Shown here in pieces: positions 48,295 through 60,472 of a stretch of DNA of 64,000 nt (positions are counted from its first letter, which is position 1; every line of letters begins with the position of its first letter). Source of the stretch: Argentina anserina. Taxonomy: Eukaryota; Streptophyta; Magnoliopsida; Rosales; Rosaceae. A program made the position numbers and the translations under genes. The DNA lies in contig NC_065878.1 in NCBI RefSeq assembly GCF_933775445.1, positions 15,635,395-15,699,394 on the forward strand. Reading direction: 5' to 3'. Under the pieces are notes generated by a model. It searched no databases. It saw nothing but the letters and a program-made list of their open reading frames with translations, and had not been told where the DNA came from.

Positions 48295-50105
48295 ATTCCG
48301 ATTGCCGTCCGTGCTCGCGCTCTAAATCACCCAAATCCTAATTCCACATTGAAGCCTCCAACGCCGAACCTCCTCTCAATCGAATCCGAAACCGCTTCCG
48401 GATTCGGTAACCGTCGCCGGAGAGACAATATATGCCTCCTCCGTGACCGTAAACCCCCAAATTCGAATCCCAAACCCTAACCGATACAGCGAAACAAGAA
48501 CCGCCGATTCAAATTCCGGCTTTCCGTCGCTCCAATCAAAGAGCTCCAACTCTGAAACCGAGTTCGGAATCACGACCTCAGAGACGATGCTTCTTAATTA
48601 ATCAGCGACGAATCCTTGCCGGAAAATCAAGAATTTTCCGAGCAAAAATAAATCTCTCAGGGTTTGAGCTGTGTTTGTCACAGAGACAAAATACTCAAAA
48701 AGAGAGAGTTCCTATTTCCACAAACCCAAATCGTTGGAATCAGATTGTATTTATTTTTATTTTTTAAAGTTAATGTAAAATATAATTCGGTCGTCTAACT
48801 AAAAAGCATTGAAAATTAAATTCCTCTTTGGGGCCACGTGGCCATTTGCCTCCAAAATTTGGGAAGGAGGGAGATTGCGAAATTTTCGCGACGTCAAAGC
48901 GCGAAACTGAAATTTTTGGTTCTGGAAATGAGGTAGCACAGAGTTTCTGTGCTTCCTGCCTGGCGTGTCGAGACTTGGACTACATGCACGAGAGCCTGAA
49001 GCGAATCTATGACGCGTTGACTATTTGACTAGAGAGCAGATTGATATGCCTGCCTGTGTCTTTTATATCGACCCTGAGTTTCAAAACAGATCCAGGGATG
49101 GATGGTATCAATAACATTATTCCATCCTATATCTCTTGTTAATTCTACTTAGTTGACAGATTAATCATTTCAATTTTGATCCAATTAATAACAGAGAAAA
49201 ATCTTACAAAATGGGGTGCTTGTTTCAAAATCTTGGAAAAATAGGCTTGGAATTACTTGTTGGTTCATATTTCATAAAGCTTACTACGAGACTGAAAATT
49301 CCAATGGGTGATGAGTGTGTTTGGCTCTAATCAGGATCATGAAAATTCCACTCCCACATTTTAGCATCCTTGACTCCCTGGTTGGCTTAAAGTGCCTTAA
49401 ACCATATTGTTTGTGACACCTTCATTGGTTTCTTCCATCAAAAGCCTTCTCATTGCCTTGTCTCAACCAATCTCCCATCTGGCCATCTCCATTCCTACAA
49501 ATCATAAGGGAAGAAAATCAAGAAATCTAAAAGACATTCCCCTATAATAGGGATCTTTTTCTCCGTAATTGCTAAAGATTGCTAAAACATGTTTAAGATT
49601 CAAACAAATTAGTTGACAATTGCGTGCATAGTTAGCCATAACTCGCTATGATCTTTATGGCTCATATTGTACTCAATAATATAATTGATCTTTACACAAG
49701 TGGGAAGGCAGGGTTTGCGCTAGATTAATGTTTAGTCTTCTACTTCCTTTACAACTTCACAATCAATAAAGAGCGTTTAATGCTTTTGCAAGGATAGAGA
49801 GTGAAAGTCGCGATTCATTATCTAATTTAGTTAATTTGAGGTTAGTTTATGAGTGAATAACTTGTATGGAATACTACATTCTTTTAGTTGTAAGATAGTA
49901 ATGTGGTGGACCTTACTATCTTGGTTGGGGTTTGCATGAGCATATATATCGAAAATCTAGAGTCTAAAATGTTACGTAGAGTCATGGTCTTATCATCCAT
50001 TCATTATCATCTTGTGAGTCTTGTTGCTTTGTCTTGTTGTCAATCATCTCAAATGTAAATCTCATATGAATTGTAACTTGTAAATTGCAATTGATATGAT
50101 TAGTG
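48295..50105. other. ATX3 5' region and intergenic DNA
   Basis: 48295-48720 is the GC-richer leader and promoter of ATX3. Overlapping frames there (47965-48480 +, 48376-48573 -) follow the base composition and have no motif. 48800-50105 is AT-rich with no recognised gene. Confidence 0.5.
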
Positions 50106-50343
50106 ATTGGAGCTCCCTGAGTATGTGGTTGTACAACGATAAACCCGTGCTTGCATATGCTACATTGATAGGGTTTTAAATTGAGAAGTCTTATATGTCA
50201 CGTGTCTAAAAAACCACACCACCAATTGGAGCTCCCTAAGTATGTGGTTGTACAACGATAAACTCGTGCTTGCATATGCTACATTGATAGGGTTTTAAAT
50301 TGAGAAGTCTTATATGCCACGTGTCTAAAAAACCACACCACCA
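50106..50343. repeat. Two tandem copies of a 119-bp unit
   Basis: The unit beginning ATTGGAGCTCCCT and ending AACCACACCACCA occurs at 50106-50224 and 50225-50343 with only about three differences. A third copy starts (ATTATGGAGTACCCTGG) and decays at once. The unit has no coding potential. Confidence 0.88.
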
Positions 50344-50655
50344 ATTATGGAGTACCCTGGGTACAAATCGACACTCATACTCCTCGGTGATAAGAGTTGC
50401 AACCACCTTGGCTTGGATCTCTGTCTTTTATGTATAATACATATGGTGACCGGCGATGGCACCGAGGATCATTGATGGCCGTTGAGGATCTAGGCCGTGA
50501 GTCAGAGAGAGAGAGCTTTTGCAAAACGCTCTTGTAATTTCCATTATTCAATCGAATCAGGTTTTGTCCAACGAGGTATAATCAGCTTCCAACTTTGTTC
50601 CGCCTGAGAAGCTGTTTTTTTTTTAAGGGTAGATCAATGATGGCCTCTGGCTATT

Positions 50656-51655
50656 TGTTGGAAAATGGTTGGAAAAACCATTTAAAACCAAATTTTAATT
50701 GATTAATTAAATTAAGTTAAACTTATAATTAATCAAAGATGAACATAGATTTGAGTTCTCCATAATGAGGGCTACAAGATCATATGTTTGGTTGTGTAAT
50801 TTGGTTTGTGGGTGAATAAGAAATTGTCACTCAAAGATGGCTACTTAGAATGAGTGAATGGTATTTGTCCCACATTGGAAAAGAGAAGTGTTGAAAAGAC
50901 TTTATATAGAATCCATTGTGTATGGATTGTAAAGTGTGTAAGCCCCCTTATACCCTCTCGCGCACGCGCAGGGGGGGTGTAAATCCTAGGTCGTAAAGGA
51001 AACTCGTGTATGTCCGTGCGACCTGCGTACACGAATGCAACACCGAATTGAGGGTCGGAACGCAGATTTTTTTTGCATTTCTGAAAATTCGGTTTTGACT
51101 TTTCAAATTCTCTTACAATTTCTTCTTTTGTAACAACTGAGTTATTGTGTGTTATGGAGAATTATAACAGAATTGAAATCAATGTTTGTAACATATGTAA
51201 CTCATATATGTAATGATTTTTTGATTTCTATAACAGCCATCTTATTAATTGCTGATTGCAAATCCTCACAGTATAAATAGCCACCATCTTTTCATTGTAA
51301 GATAATCCCATTCGAAACACATTTCTCTCCCACTCTCAAAGTTCTTAGTTCTTCTCTGGTGATAGATAGAGGTACCTTTCGAGTTCGTTGAGGGTTCTAG
51401 TTAGTAGTGCAACTTTCTAGAATTGTTTAGTCGTTATATCCTGGGAGACAAGCGCCAAGCATCCTTGCACCGGTAGAGGAGGCGTAAACGTCTTAAGGAC
51501 AGTGTGGTATCACACACGTCTCGACTAGTTCTTCCATCACAAATCGTTCGGTATTTTTGTTGAATTTCTTTTCGTGTTCTTCATTTCTGATTTATAATTA
51601 TTTATAATTCAGCTTATTAAATTATATATGCAATATATCACCAATTATTACAACA
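50656..51655 (+). repeat. copia-3 5' LTR
   Basis: This 1000-bp LTR contains a TATAAATAG promoter-like box near 51272 in the downstream half. The minus-strand frame at 50841-51032 is repeated in the other LTR and is not a gene. Confidence 0.94.
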
Positions 51656-51738
51656 ATCTTAAGACGTTTAATTTGATATTGCTTATATAATTTGTATACG
51701 ATATTTACACCTTGTGTGTGTGTTTTCAGTTTCTAAAA

Positions 51739-54700
51739 ATGACTAACGGAGAAAATTCTGGAAATGGCAAGGGACCTTTGGTGCCAACTGTGCCTACTGC
51801 TCCCGTTGTACCTGTCTCAGTATCCCATGGGGAAAAACCTGAGAAGTTCAACGGTTTGCATTTCAAGAGGTGGCAACAAAAGATGATGTTTTATCTGACC
51901 ACTCTGAATCTTGCAAGATTTTTGACGGAGAATGCTCCTGAGTTAAAGGAAGATGACCATGGCGATCAAGCAAAGATTGCTACTGTGAATGCATGGAATA
52001 ATTCTGACTACTTATGTAGGAATTATATCATGAATGGTCTAGCCGACTCATTGTACAATGTGTACATTAGCATGGGAACGGCAAAGGAGCTATGGGAATC
52101 CTTGGAGAAAAAAATATAAAACCGAGGATGCCGGCGCCAAGAAGTTTATCGTGGGCCGCTTCCTTGATTATAAAATGGTGGATTCCAAAACTGTAATGAG
52201 TCAATTCTCTGAGATTCAGCTAATCCTGCATGAGATTCACGCTGAAGGAATGCAACTAGGTGAAAGTTTTCAAGTGGCATGTGCTATTGAAAAGTTACCA
52301 CCTGCTTGGAAAGACTTCAAGAATTATTTGAAGCACAAGCGAAAGGAAATGACCATGGAGGATCTAGAGGTTAGACTTCGCATTGAGGAAGACAACCGAG
52401 GATCCGAAAAGAAAGCATGGATCAATGATGTCTCTGCCAAGGCAAACATGATGGAACATGGTCAAGGTTCCAAAAACAAGAAAGGCAAGTATCATGGGTC
52501 CAAACTGGGGCCGAAAGGAGGCATCTCCAAGAAGCCAAGGTTTGAAGGCAAGTGCTACAACTGTGACAAGACTGGTCACAAGTCTGTCGACTGCCACAAA
52601 CCAAAGAGGAATAAAAGGAAGGAGGCAAACCTGATTGAGGCAGTCACTCAGGATGTTGCAGACATGAACCTCTGTTGTATGATATCAGATGATAGCATGG
52701 AAAAAGTCAGTGATTATGACTGGGGACTAAATGACTTAGAGCTATGGTATGACCAAGCCAAGTTTTTGGATTGATCTGTAGAACATAACTAAAATTATCG
52801 AATAAATTAATGTATGTTCTTAAGGGTTTTATGAGTATAAAACTCCGTGTTGACAAATGTGTTTTGTCTGAAATTGACATAGAGTCATGGGTGGTGGATT
52901 GTTTATTGTCAAAAACTAGTTATTACACCTATATGACTCTTCCTAATTTATGGTAGTGAAGAATATAATATATGTCAATTAACATGCACAAGTGTGAACT
53001 TGTGTAGAGACAAAACTGATTAGATCATCTTCCAAAGTGTTGAAAGAAACAATGAACCCCTTGATCTGATTCATACAGATGTGTGTGATTTAAAATCAAC
53101 GGTATCTAGAGGGAATAATAAATACTTTATTACCTTCATAGATGATAGCACGAAATATTGCTATGTGTATTTGCTAAAATGCAAAAGTGAGGCCATAGAG
53201 AAGTTCATTCTCTATAAAAATAAGGTTGAGAACCAACTCAACAAGAAAATTAAGGCACTGAGAAGTGACCGAGGGGGTGAGTATAAATCGCCATTTGCTG
53301 AGACTTGTGCTCAGAATGGGATTATACATCAAAGGACTGCTCCATACTCACCACAATCAAATGGTGTAGCAAAACACAAAAATCATACTCTAAAGGATAT
53401 GATGAATGCTATGCTACTCAGTTCTGGGATGCCACCCAACATGTGGGGAGACGCGATTCTCACGGCAAATTTCCTTTTAAATAAGGTGCCCAAAAGGAAA
53501 GAAGAGAAAACTCCATATGAGTTATGGAAAGGGAGAAAACCATCCTAAAAGTATGGGGATGTTTGGCAAAAGTGAAAATTCCTAAACCTAAAAAGGTGAA
53601 GAATTGGCCTAAAACAGTGATTGCATCTTTATTGGATATGCACATAACAGTTCGGCTTATCGATTCCTAGCCCACGATTCAAATATTCCTGAAATTCATA
53701 AGGATACGATAATGGAATCGAGAAATGTATCTTTCTTTGAAAATGTATTTCCACGGAAGTCTAGAGAGGAATTTAATTCTTCTAAACGGGCACGTGAAGA
53801 CAACCGAGCCGAAACTGATGATGCTCAGGATCAAGAATCTGAGTCGAAGTCCGAATCTGAGTCTGAGGTTGAACCTAGACGAAGTAAAAGGGCAAGGACC
53901 GCAAAGTCCTATGGACCTGACTTCTTGTCATATATGGTTGAAGGTGATCCTCGTACCTTCAAAGAGACAGTTAGCTCTATTGATGGTCCTCTATGGAAAG
54001 AAGCAATCAAAAGTGAGGTTGACTCCATCATGCAAAATCACACTTGGGAATTAGTGGATTTGCCACCTGGATGTAAGCCTTTGACTTCCAAGTGGATTTT
54101 CAAAACGAAAGTAAAAGTTGATGGGTCAATAGACAAGTACAAGGCTAGACTTGTTATTAAAGGCTATAGGCAAAATGAGGGTTTGGTTTATTTTAACACT
54201 TATTCTCCTGTGACGAGAATAACATCCATACGGATGGTATTTGCAAGTGCAGCGTTGCACAAACTTGAAGTACACCAAATGGATGTAAAGACGGCTTTCC
54301 TAAATGGAGATGTAGAAGAAGAAATCTACATGGAACATCCAAAAGGTTTTTCTGCTCCTTCTCAGAGTAAGAAGGTGTGCAGATTGGTTAAGTCATTATA
54401 TGGCTTAAAACAAGCACCAAAACAATGGCATGAGAAATTTGATAATGTCATGATCACCAGTGGATTTAGAATAAATGAAGGTGATAAGTGTGTATATATC
54501 AAAGACACTGAAAATGGATACATCATTTTATGTTTGTATGTGGATGATATACTTATCGGTGGGAGCAACGATAAGATGATCAAGTCTACTAAAGACATGT
54601 TGAATTCTAAGTTTGACATGAAAGACTTGGGACTTGCTGATGTCATTTTAGGAATTAAAATTACGAGAACATCAGAAGGGCTAGTGTTGAGTCAAACACA

Positions 54701-55461
54701 CTATGTGGACAATATTCTTGGGAATTTTGACAAGGAAGGTTCTGGAATTGTCAGAACTCCTGTAGATTTGAATCTACATTTGTCCAAGAATAAAGGTGAA
54801 AGTGTTTCTCAATTAGAGTATTCCAGAATAATTGGGAGTCTAATGTACTTAAAAAGTTGTACAAGATCTAGCTTATGCGGTTCATAAGCTAAGTAGGTAC
54901 ACGAGTAATCCTGGAGCTATGCATTGGCAAGCGATTGGAAGAGTACTCAAATACCTAAGGTATACTCGTACCTACGGGTTGCACTACACATCATACCCAG
55001 CTGTTATAGAAGGGTTCACTGATGCGAACTGGATATCTGACATGAAAGACTCAAAGTCTACTAGCGAATATGTATTTACGCTAGGGGTGCAGCCGTGTCC
55101 TGGAAGTCCTCAAAACAAACAGTCTGAGTTTGTAGCACTAGACAAATGTGGGGAGGAAGCAGAATGGCTACGCCAGTTCATAGAGGACATTCCTAGATGG
55201 ACAAAACATGTGCCTGCGATTGGTATACATTGTGATAGTCAATCTGCAATTAGCAGGGCACATAGTAAGATGTATAATGGTAAGTCTAGACACATTCGTC
55301 GAAGACATAATACCATTAGACAACTACTCTCAACTGGAGTTATCTCTATAGACTATGTAAAGTCTAAGGATAATATTATTGATCCTTTAACTAAAGGGTT
55401 AAACAGAGAGTTAGTTGAAAAATCATCGCAGGGAATGGAACTAAAGCCCATTGGAAATTAA
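51739..55461 (+). pseudogene. copia-3 gag-pol, multiply disrupted
   Basis: Gag starts at 51739 ([10 protein letters not shown]). An extra A in a seven-A run near 52108-52114 forces a stop at 52119; homology continues in the next frame to a zinc knuckle ([14 protein letters not shown]) and ends at 52774. Between 52775 and 53040 only fragments remain of protease and the integrase zinc region. Integrase core (53081-53548) shows TFIDDS and RSDRGGEY. The third catalytic residue, normally Glu in the GVAERKN motif, reads Lys (GVAKHKN). RT runs 53712-54887 with LCLYVDDIL before a frameshift near 54870. RNase H follows at 54919-55461 with a further deletion around the STMEAEF motif. No functional polyprotein remains. 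Confidence 0.9.
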
Positions 55462-56042
55462 AAATCACTACAGTTGATACCCAACCTAGCTGACTGGAGA
55501 TCCCAAGATCTAGGTTCAAAAGGGAAAACCAAACTGTAAGTGATTAGTTCGGATCACTGTGGGGAGTTCTCCAAGTCCATTCCTATGATAAAAACCAGTG
55601 ATACCCGTAAAAGATGAGGTTAAGTTAAAACTTTTAATGATTCTTATGCGTCGAGAAATCGAGCAGAGTAATGCGGGTTACTCTTAATTAAGAGATCACC
55701 TATGCAAGAGAGAAGTGGGGGCCGCTTCTAGGGGAGTTAATGAGGGCATAACTCTTATCAAACTACTTGCAGAACCAGGCGTGTGTTCCATGGCCAAAAT
55801 GGGCACAAAAATGAGAACCGAAGTGTACCAGGGAGACTCCTGTGTAAAGTATGTTATCATTTACACAAATGACGAATAGTTCAAAGACATCGCGTCTACT
55901 ATTTAGTTAGTAAAGTAAGCATACTTTTATAAGAGAAGGTTCAAAGGGTCAAACCTACCTATCCTATGCAGGTTTCAACCGTAGAAATCTATCACCAATT
56001 TCTATCGAGTCTTTGGTGGCCAATTTCATTCATGTGGGGAAT

Positions 56043-57042
56043 TGTTGAAAAATGGTTGGAAAAACCATTTAAAACCAAATTTTAATTGATTAATTAAATT
56101 AAGTTAAACTTATAATTAATCAAAGATGAACATAGATTTGAGTTCTCCATAATGAGGGCTACAAGATCATATGTTTGGTTGTGTAATTTGGTTTGTGGGT
56201 GAATAAGAAATTGTCACTCAAAGATAGCTACTTAGAATGAGTGAATGGTATTTGTCCCACATTGGAAAAGAAAAGTGTTGAAAAGACTTTATATAGAATC
56301 CATTGTGTATGGATTGTAAAGTGTGTAAGCCCCCTTATACCCTCTCGCGCACGCGCAGGGGGGGTGTAAATCCTAGGTCGTAAGGGAAACTCGTGTATGC
56401 CCGTGCGACCTGCGTACACGAATGCAACACCGAATTGAGGGTCGGAACGCAGATTCTTTTTGCATTTCCGAAAATTCGGTTTTGACTTTTCAAATTCTCT
56501 TACAAATTCTTCTTTTGTAACAACTGAGTTATTGTGTGTTATGGAGAATTATAAAAGAATTGAAATCAATGTTTGTAACATATGTAACTCATATATGTAA
56601 TGATTTTTTGATTTCTATAACAGCCATCTTATTAATTGCTGATTGCAAATCCTCACAGTATAAATAGCCACCATCCTTTCATTGTAAGATAATCCCATTC
56701 GAAACACATTTCTCTCCCACTCTCAAAGTTCTTAGTTCTTCTCTGGTGATAGATAGAGGTACCTTTCGAGTTCGTTGAGGGTTCTAGTTAGTAGTGCAAC
56801 TTTCTAGAATTGTTTAGTCGTTATATCCTGGGAGACAAGCGTCAAACATCCTTGCACCGGTAGAGGAGGCGTAAACGTCTTAAGGACAATGTGGTATCAC
56901 ACACGTCTCGACTAGTTCTTCCATCACAAATCGTTCGGTATTTTTGTTGAATTTCTTTTCGTGTTCTTCATTTCTGATTTATAATTATTTATAATTCAGC
57001 TTATTAAATTATATATGCAATATATCACCAATTGGTACAACA
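56043..57042 (+). repeat. copia-3 3' LTR
   Basis: This 1000-bp partner of 50656-51655 ends ACAACA next to the CTATT target duplication. Confidence 0.94.
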
Positions 57043-57047
57043 CTATT

Positions 57048-57967
57048 TCCACTCAAGTGACCCAACTATGGTAAATATGGAGAGAGTGTCGGAGAAGAAA
57101 GAATGAGATGAGATAGATATGCATTTAGTCGCTTTTGTTTTTCTAATAATGGCATACTCCGTAACAGAGTAATTAACGACGTGTATCTAAGTTGGGTAGG
57201 TTTCATTAGTTCATGTATGTACATGATAGTTTCAAAAGTTAAGTAACATTGATTCTCATGGTCGAAAGTTCATATACTATTTTTTTTTAATCTAAATAAA
57301 TTCATGATGGAGTTTTTGACTTGCGAGACTGCCTTCTCTTGATACTTCTTAAGAGACGGTGATCGATGGTATTATTAATGAAGTCTAAGACCTCATAAGT
57401 TAAAAAACAAGATTGTTGCATTAATCTAATTAAAAGTACATGTCATGCATTTTTTTAATTGTTTTTAGATAAAACTTTCAACCGCAATTTTTTTGTTCTA
57501 AATTTAATTAGCATAGCTTATGATGCATATCCAAATTGTGAATAACAAATATCACATTGAGTCATTGATCAATTTTGAAGCACATACACGTTAACATAAG
57601 TGGGATGAGCTAATTTTAGTCAGATATTCTCACAGTTTCACGTACCCACTTGACCCAAATCCCACAAATGTACTATTATCACATTCACAGCTCCACTCTC
57701 CACTCTTCTGCTCCTCTGTTTCTTCAAGCTTTACCCTAATTTAAGCAAACAACAGCCTCTTGGAATCCTAAGATATCGCCGGAGCTCAACACCGTCAGAG
57801 TTTTCAGTATTAAATTCTCCCCTCACCTTAATTTAGTCTTCAATCTTATTCCTCAATTGCGTTTGCATCTTGATTAGCATATAACTTCTACATTATGTTT
57901 GGGGGTTCATATTTGGATTCAGGTTTTGAGCCTCGGTCGTGAAGGGGTTCGGGTTCAAGGTCCCAAT
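57048..57967. other. Intergenic; possible 5' part of a dead gene
   Basis: AT-rich to about 57640. Then a CT-rich stretch (57690-57850) looks like a plant 5'UTR, but no coding exon follows before the hAT-like insertion. It may belong to the remnant at 58640-59150. Confidence 0.3.
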
Positions 57968-58590
57968 CGTAGAAGTAGAGGTGGTAAATGGGCCCAAAAG
58001 TCCGACCCCGTTATTGTAACGGACCAGGCCGGACCGAGATACTTTAGCCCACATGTCCGGCCCGGCCCGAGCCTCTTTTTAGCCCAGCATGGTCTGGACA
58101 CGATAAATTCATGGGCCGGCCCGTTAAACACATAATGTTATATTATTTATATAAATATTTAAATAATTATCATTATTAGACTTTTTAAATTAAAATCTCT
58201 TGATTATTTCATTATTTTAACTACAATATTTCACAATATTATCAAATTAGTGAATAAAACGTCATTGTTTTGACATATGTAACGTTTTAGAAATAAAATT
58301 ATGAAATATGTTGTAGTATTTTATGTATTTTACTATTCTAAATAGTTATATATAATAAATATTCTAAGTACATAATATTTTTTATTTTAATTATGTCATA
58401 TAATGCTAATGGGTCGTGTCGGCCCGCTTCTTGGCCCGACACGGGTCCAGACCAGGCTTAATATTTAAGCAAATGGGTCAGCCCAAGCCTAGCACAATAG
58501 ATAAACGGGTCGGCCCCAGTATGACACATGCACGGTTTTAGCCTACATAAAATGGACCGGCCCGTCCCGTTTAAAACCTCTACGTGGAAG
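57968..58590. mobile_element. Non-autonomous hAT-like element
   Basis: The element spans 57976-58582, flanked by 8-bp near-identical repeats CGTAGAAG (57968-57975) and CGTGGAAG (58583-58590). Ends TAGAGGTGGTAAA and TTTAAAACCTCTA are inverted copies with few mismatches. Both sub-ends are packed with GGCCCGG-type motifs around a very AT-rich core (58130-58400). The frame at 57899-58135 is a by-product. An 8-bp duplication plus short TIRs fits hAT; no transposase is present. Confidence 0.65.
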
Positions 58591-58639
58591 GGTTTGGGTT
58601 CAGGTTCTAGGTCCACAATCCCTCCTACCTATTAAAAAA

Positions 58640-59150
58640 ACCTATTAGCAAATGCTACTAATCTTCGAGTGAACATTCCTAACGATTACTCCACTGTCAT
58701 CGATGAAATACGCCCTGGTCCTATGGATCTTGATGTGCCCACGCAAATCAACTTAAAGGACCATCTTAAAAACTTAAAAGCCTCGTGGAGTTTTATGAAA
58801 CCTTCGGCATAAAGAATTTACCTATTAAGGTATTCAAGGTGACTTTCCCTCTTCCTTCCTCTTTGATTTTAGTTCTAAAATTTGAAAACTCCTGATTTGA
58901 TTTTTCATTTCTAGGGATTTAGTTTTGCAATCACAATCCAACACAAGCTCTTGTTGAGCCACACTATAAGATGTTGGATGCTTAAACAATAATTTTGCGG
59001 TTCCACAAGTCCAACCACACTCTTGAGCAATCTTTTAAAGTTCTTTTAAAGTTTCAATGAAAAAAGAATTCTAGAAGTGCCCCCACAATTTCAAGATGAA
59101 TATATGAAGAATGATGCGTATCAAGATTTCAAGACCATCTGAGGCCCCGC
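58640..59150 (+). pseudogene. Unassigned gene remnant
   Basis: Protein-like pieces occur in order: NIPNDYSTVIDEIRPGPMD through NLKDHLKNLK (58660-58785); after a frameshift FYETFGIKNLPIKVFK followed by a GT donor-like site (about 58838); and after an acceptor-like TTTCTAG (58915) NPTQALVEPHYKMLDA, then a stop. A last piece is PPQFQDEYMKNDAYQDFK near 59090-59140. The composition looks like real coding sequence with one intron, but frames are broken at least twice. I do not recognise the family. Confidence 0.4.
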
Positions 59151-59369
59151 AAGACCTCTATTAAAAAAAAACTTTTCTGTGTATCTATCTCTTTTATGCA
59201 TGTGCATAATCATTCTTAAAATGCAAAACATTATGAACTTGGTTACACTTTCCAATAAATACGATTTGATTCTCTAATCTATTGAAATTGCAACTAGAGG
59301 TGATTTAATGAATTGATTTCCCAAATAAGAAACAATAGAGAAACTTTCTACCATTTTATTTTGGGGCAT

Positions 59370-60472
59370 TTAGGCCCAGTTTGAGATTGATGTGCTGTGG
59401 GCAAAATTGCTTTTGAAGTTGCTGTGCGCAGAATTGCTTTTTAAAGCTGCTGCGAGAGGAATCAGCTGAGGTGTTTGGTAAACTGTTTTTGAAAAGTGTT
59501 TTGAGAATTGAGATTGAATTATTTTGAAGGGATTTGCTAAAAATAGTATTGTGGTTGTGTATGATTACCATATTGGACATGAATCAAATTATAGTTTGGA
59601 TAATTCCAACTCAATTCCAACTTTACACACTATCCAACCTTTTTTTTCTTTGAATAAACAATATCCAACCTTTTATGCACCAACAAAATGTTCTTTAACT
59701 AAAATTTTATAAGAAATTATGTCGATGTCATAAATTTCCAAGAACTATTTGATATTAATGAAATATATATATATCGTAATTTTTCATTAATATTAAGATT
59801 TACTATAATTAAGTTAAAATTTATTTTTATTTGTAAATAAATACAATTGTCCTCTCTCCACCCTTGCATTACTTCTTTTTCCATTCTAATTTCATTGATA
59901 TTCAAATCATAATTCTGGAACCAGCGGACATTGGTTGTATTAAAGAATGAGAAGTATCTGAATTGCTAGCAAGTAATCAAACCTCAATTCAACAAATATC
60001 CGCATAATTAAGATTTAGTCAACTCTACGACCTCTTTTAAAGGTAAGAAATAGGCTAAATAAAAAAAATACAGATTCAAATTCAAATACCAATAAATTGA
60101 ATAAACAAAAATTCACACGAATGAGAATCAAACCCAAAGATGGAAATTTTGGGATTGCAATGAAAATAACAAAAACTCATAGCATATCTAGAATTAGAGC
60201 AATAGTGCAACGAAGAGAAAAACTTGAATTAGAGAGAGTGAAGACATAGTTGGTAGTTGGGTTCAAATTCATTTAAATGAGTTACTGTTGCTCCTTGTTT
60301 TCCAAAAGCACTTCCAAAAGCAACCAAATGGCAGCTTCTTAAAACCAGTTGTTAGGAGAAGCAATTCTGACCAAAAGCTGCTTTAAGAGATTTTACCAAA
60401 CACCATATTTTAAGTCTGAAAGCATAAGCAATCCCAGAAACAGGTCAGGAATCAATCTCAAACTGGGCCTTA
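59370..60472. mobile_element. Harbinger/Tourist-like MITE
   Basis: The element spans 59373-60469 (1097 bp) with perfect ~19-base terminal inverted repeats, GGCCCAGTTTGAGATTGAT and its complement. It is flanked by the 3-bp duplication TTA (59370-59372, 60470-60472). Subterminal AAAAGCAGCTT-type motifs recur in both orientations. A 3-bp TTA duplication with GGCCC ends fits PIF/Harbinger. There is no transposase; the interior is AT-rich. Confidence 0.75.

Larger units (their letters stand above)
50651..57047 (+). mobile_element. Decayed full-length Ty1/copia retrotransposon (copia-3)
   Basis: LTRs 50656-51655 and 56043-57042 are exactly 1000 bp each, with TGTTG...ACAACA ends and a 5-bp target duplication CTATT (50651-50655, 57043-57047). 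By eye they differ at about 15 positions, much more than copia-1. The polypurine tract TGTGGGGAAT precedes the 3' LTR. The usual initiator-Met primer site is not seen after the 5' LTR, where the sequence reads ATCTTAAGACG. Internal order is gag, broken integrase, RT, RNase H, with most of the protease and integrase N-terminus missing. It is related to copia-2 by sequence. Confidence 0.94.

Noticed and set aside
47965..48573. Plus-strand frame antisense to ATX3 exon 1 and the minus-strand frame in its leader
   Set aside because: Shadow of the well-supported ATX3 first exon and its GC-richer 5'UTR.
50841..56419. Antisense frames at 50841-51032 and 56228-56419
   Set aside because: They occupy the same place in both LTRs of copia-3 and are repeat-derived.
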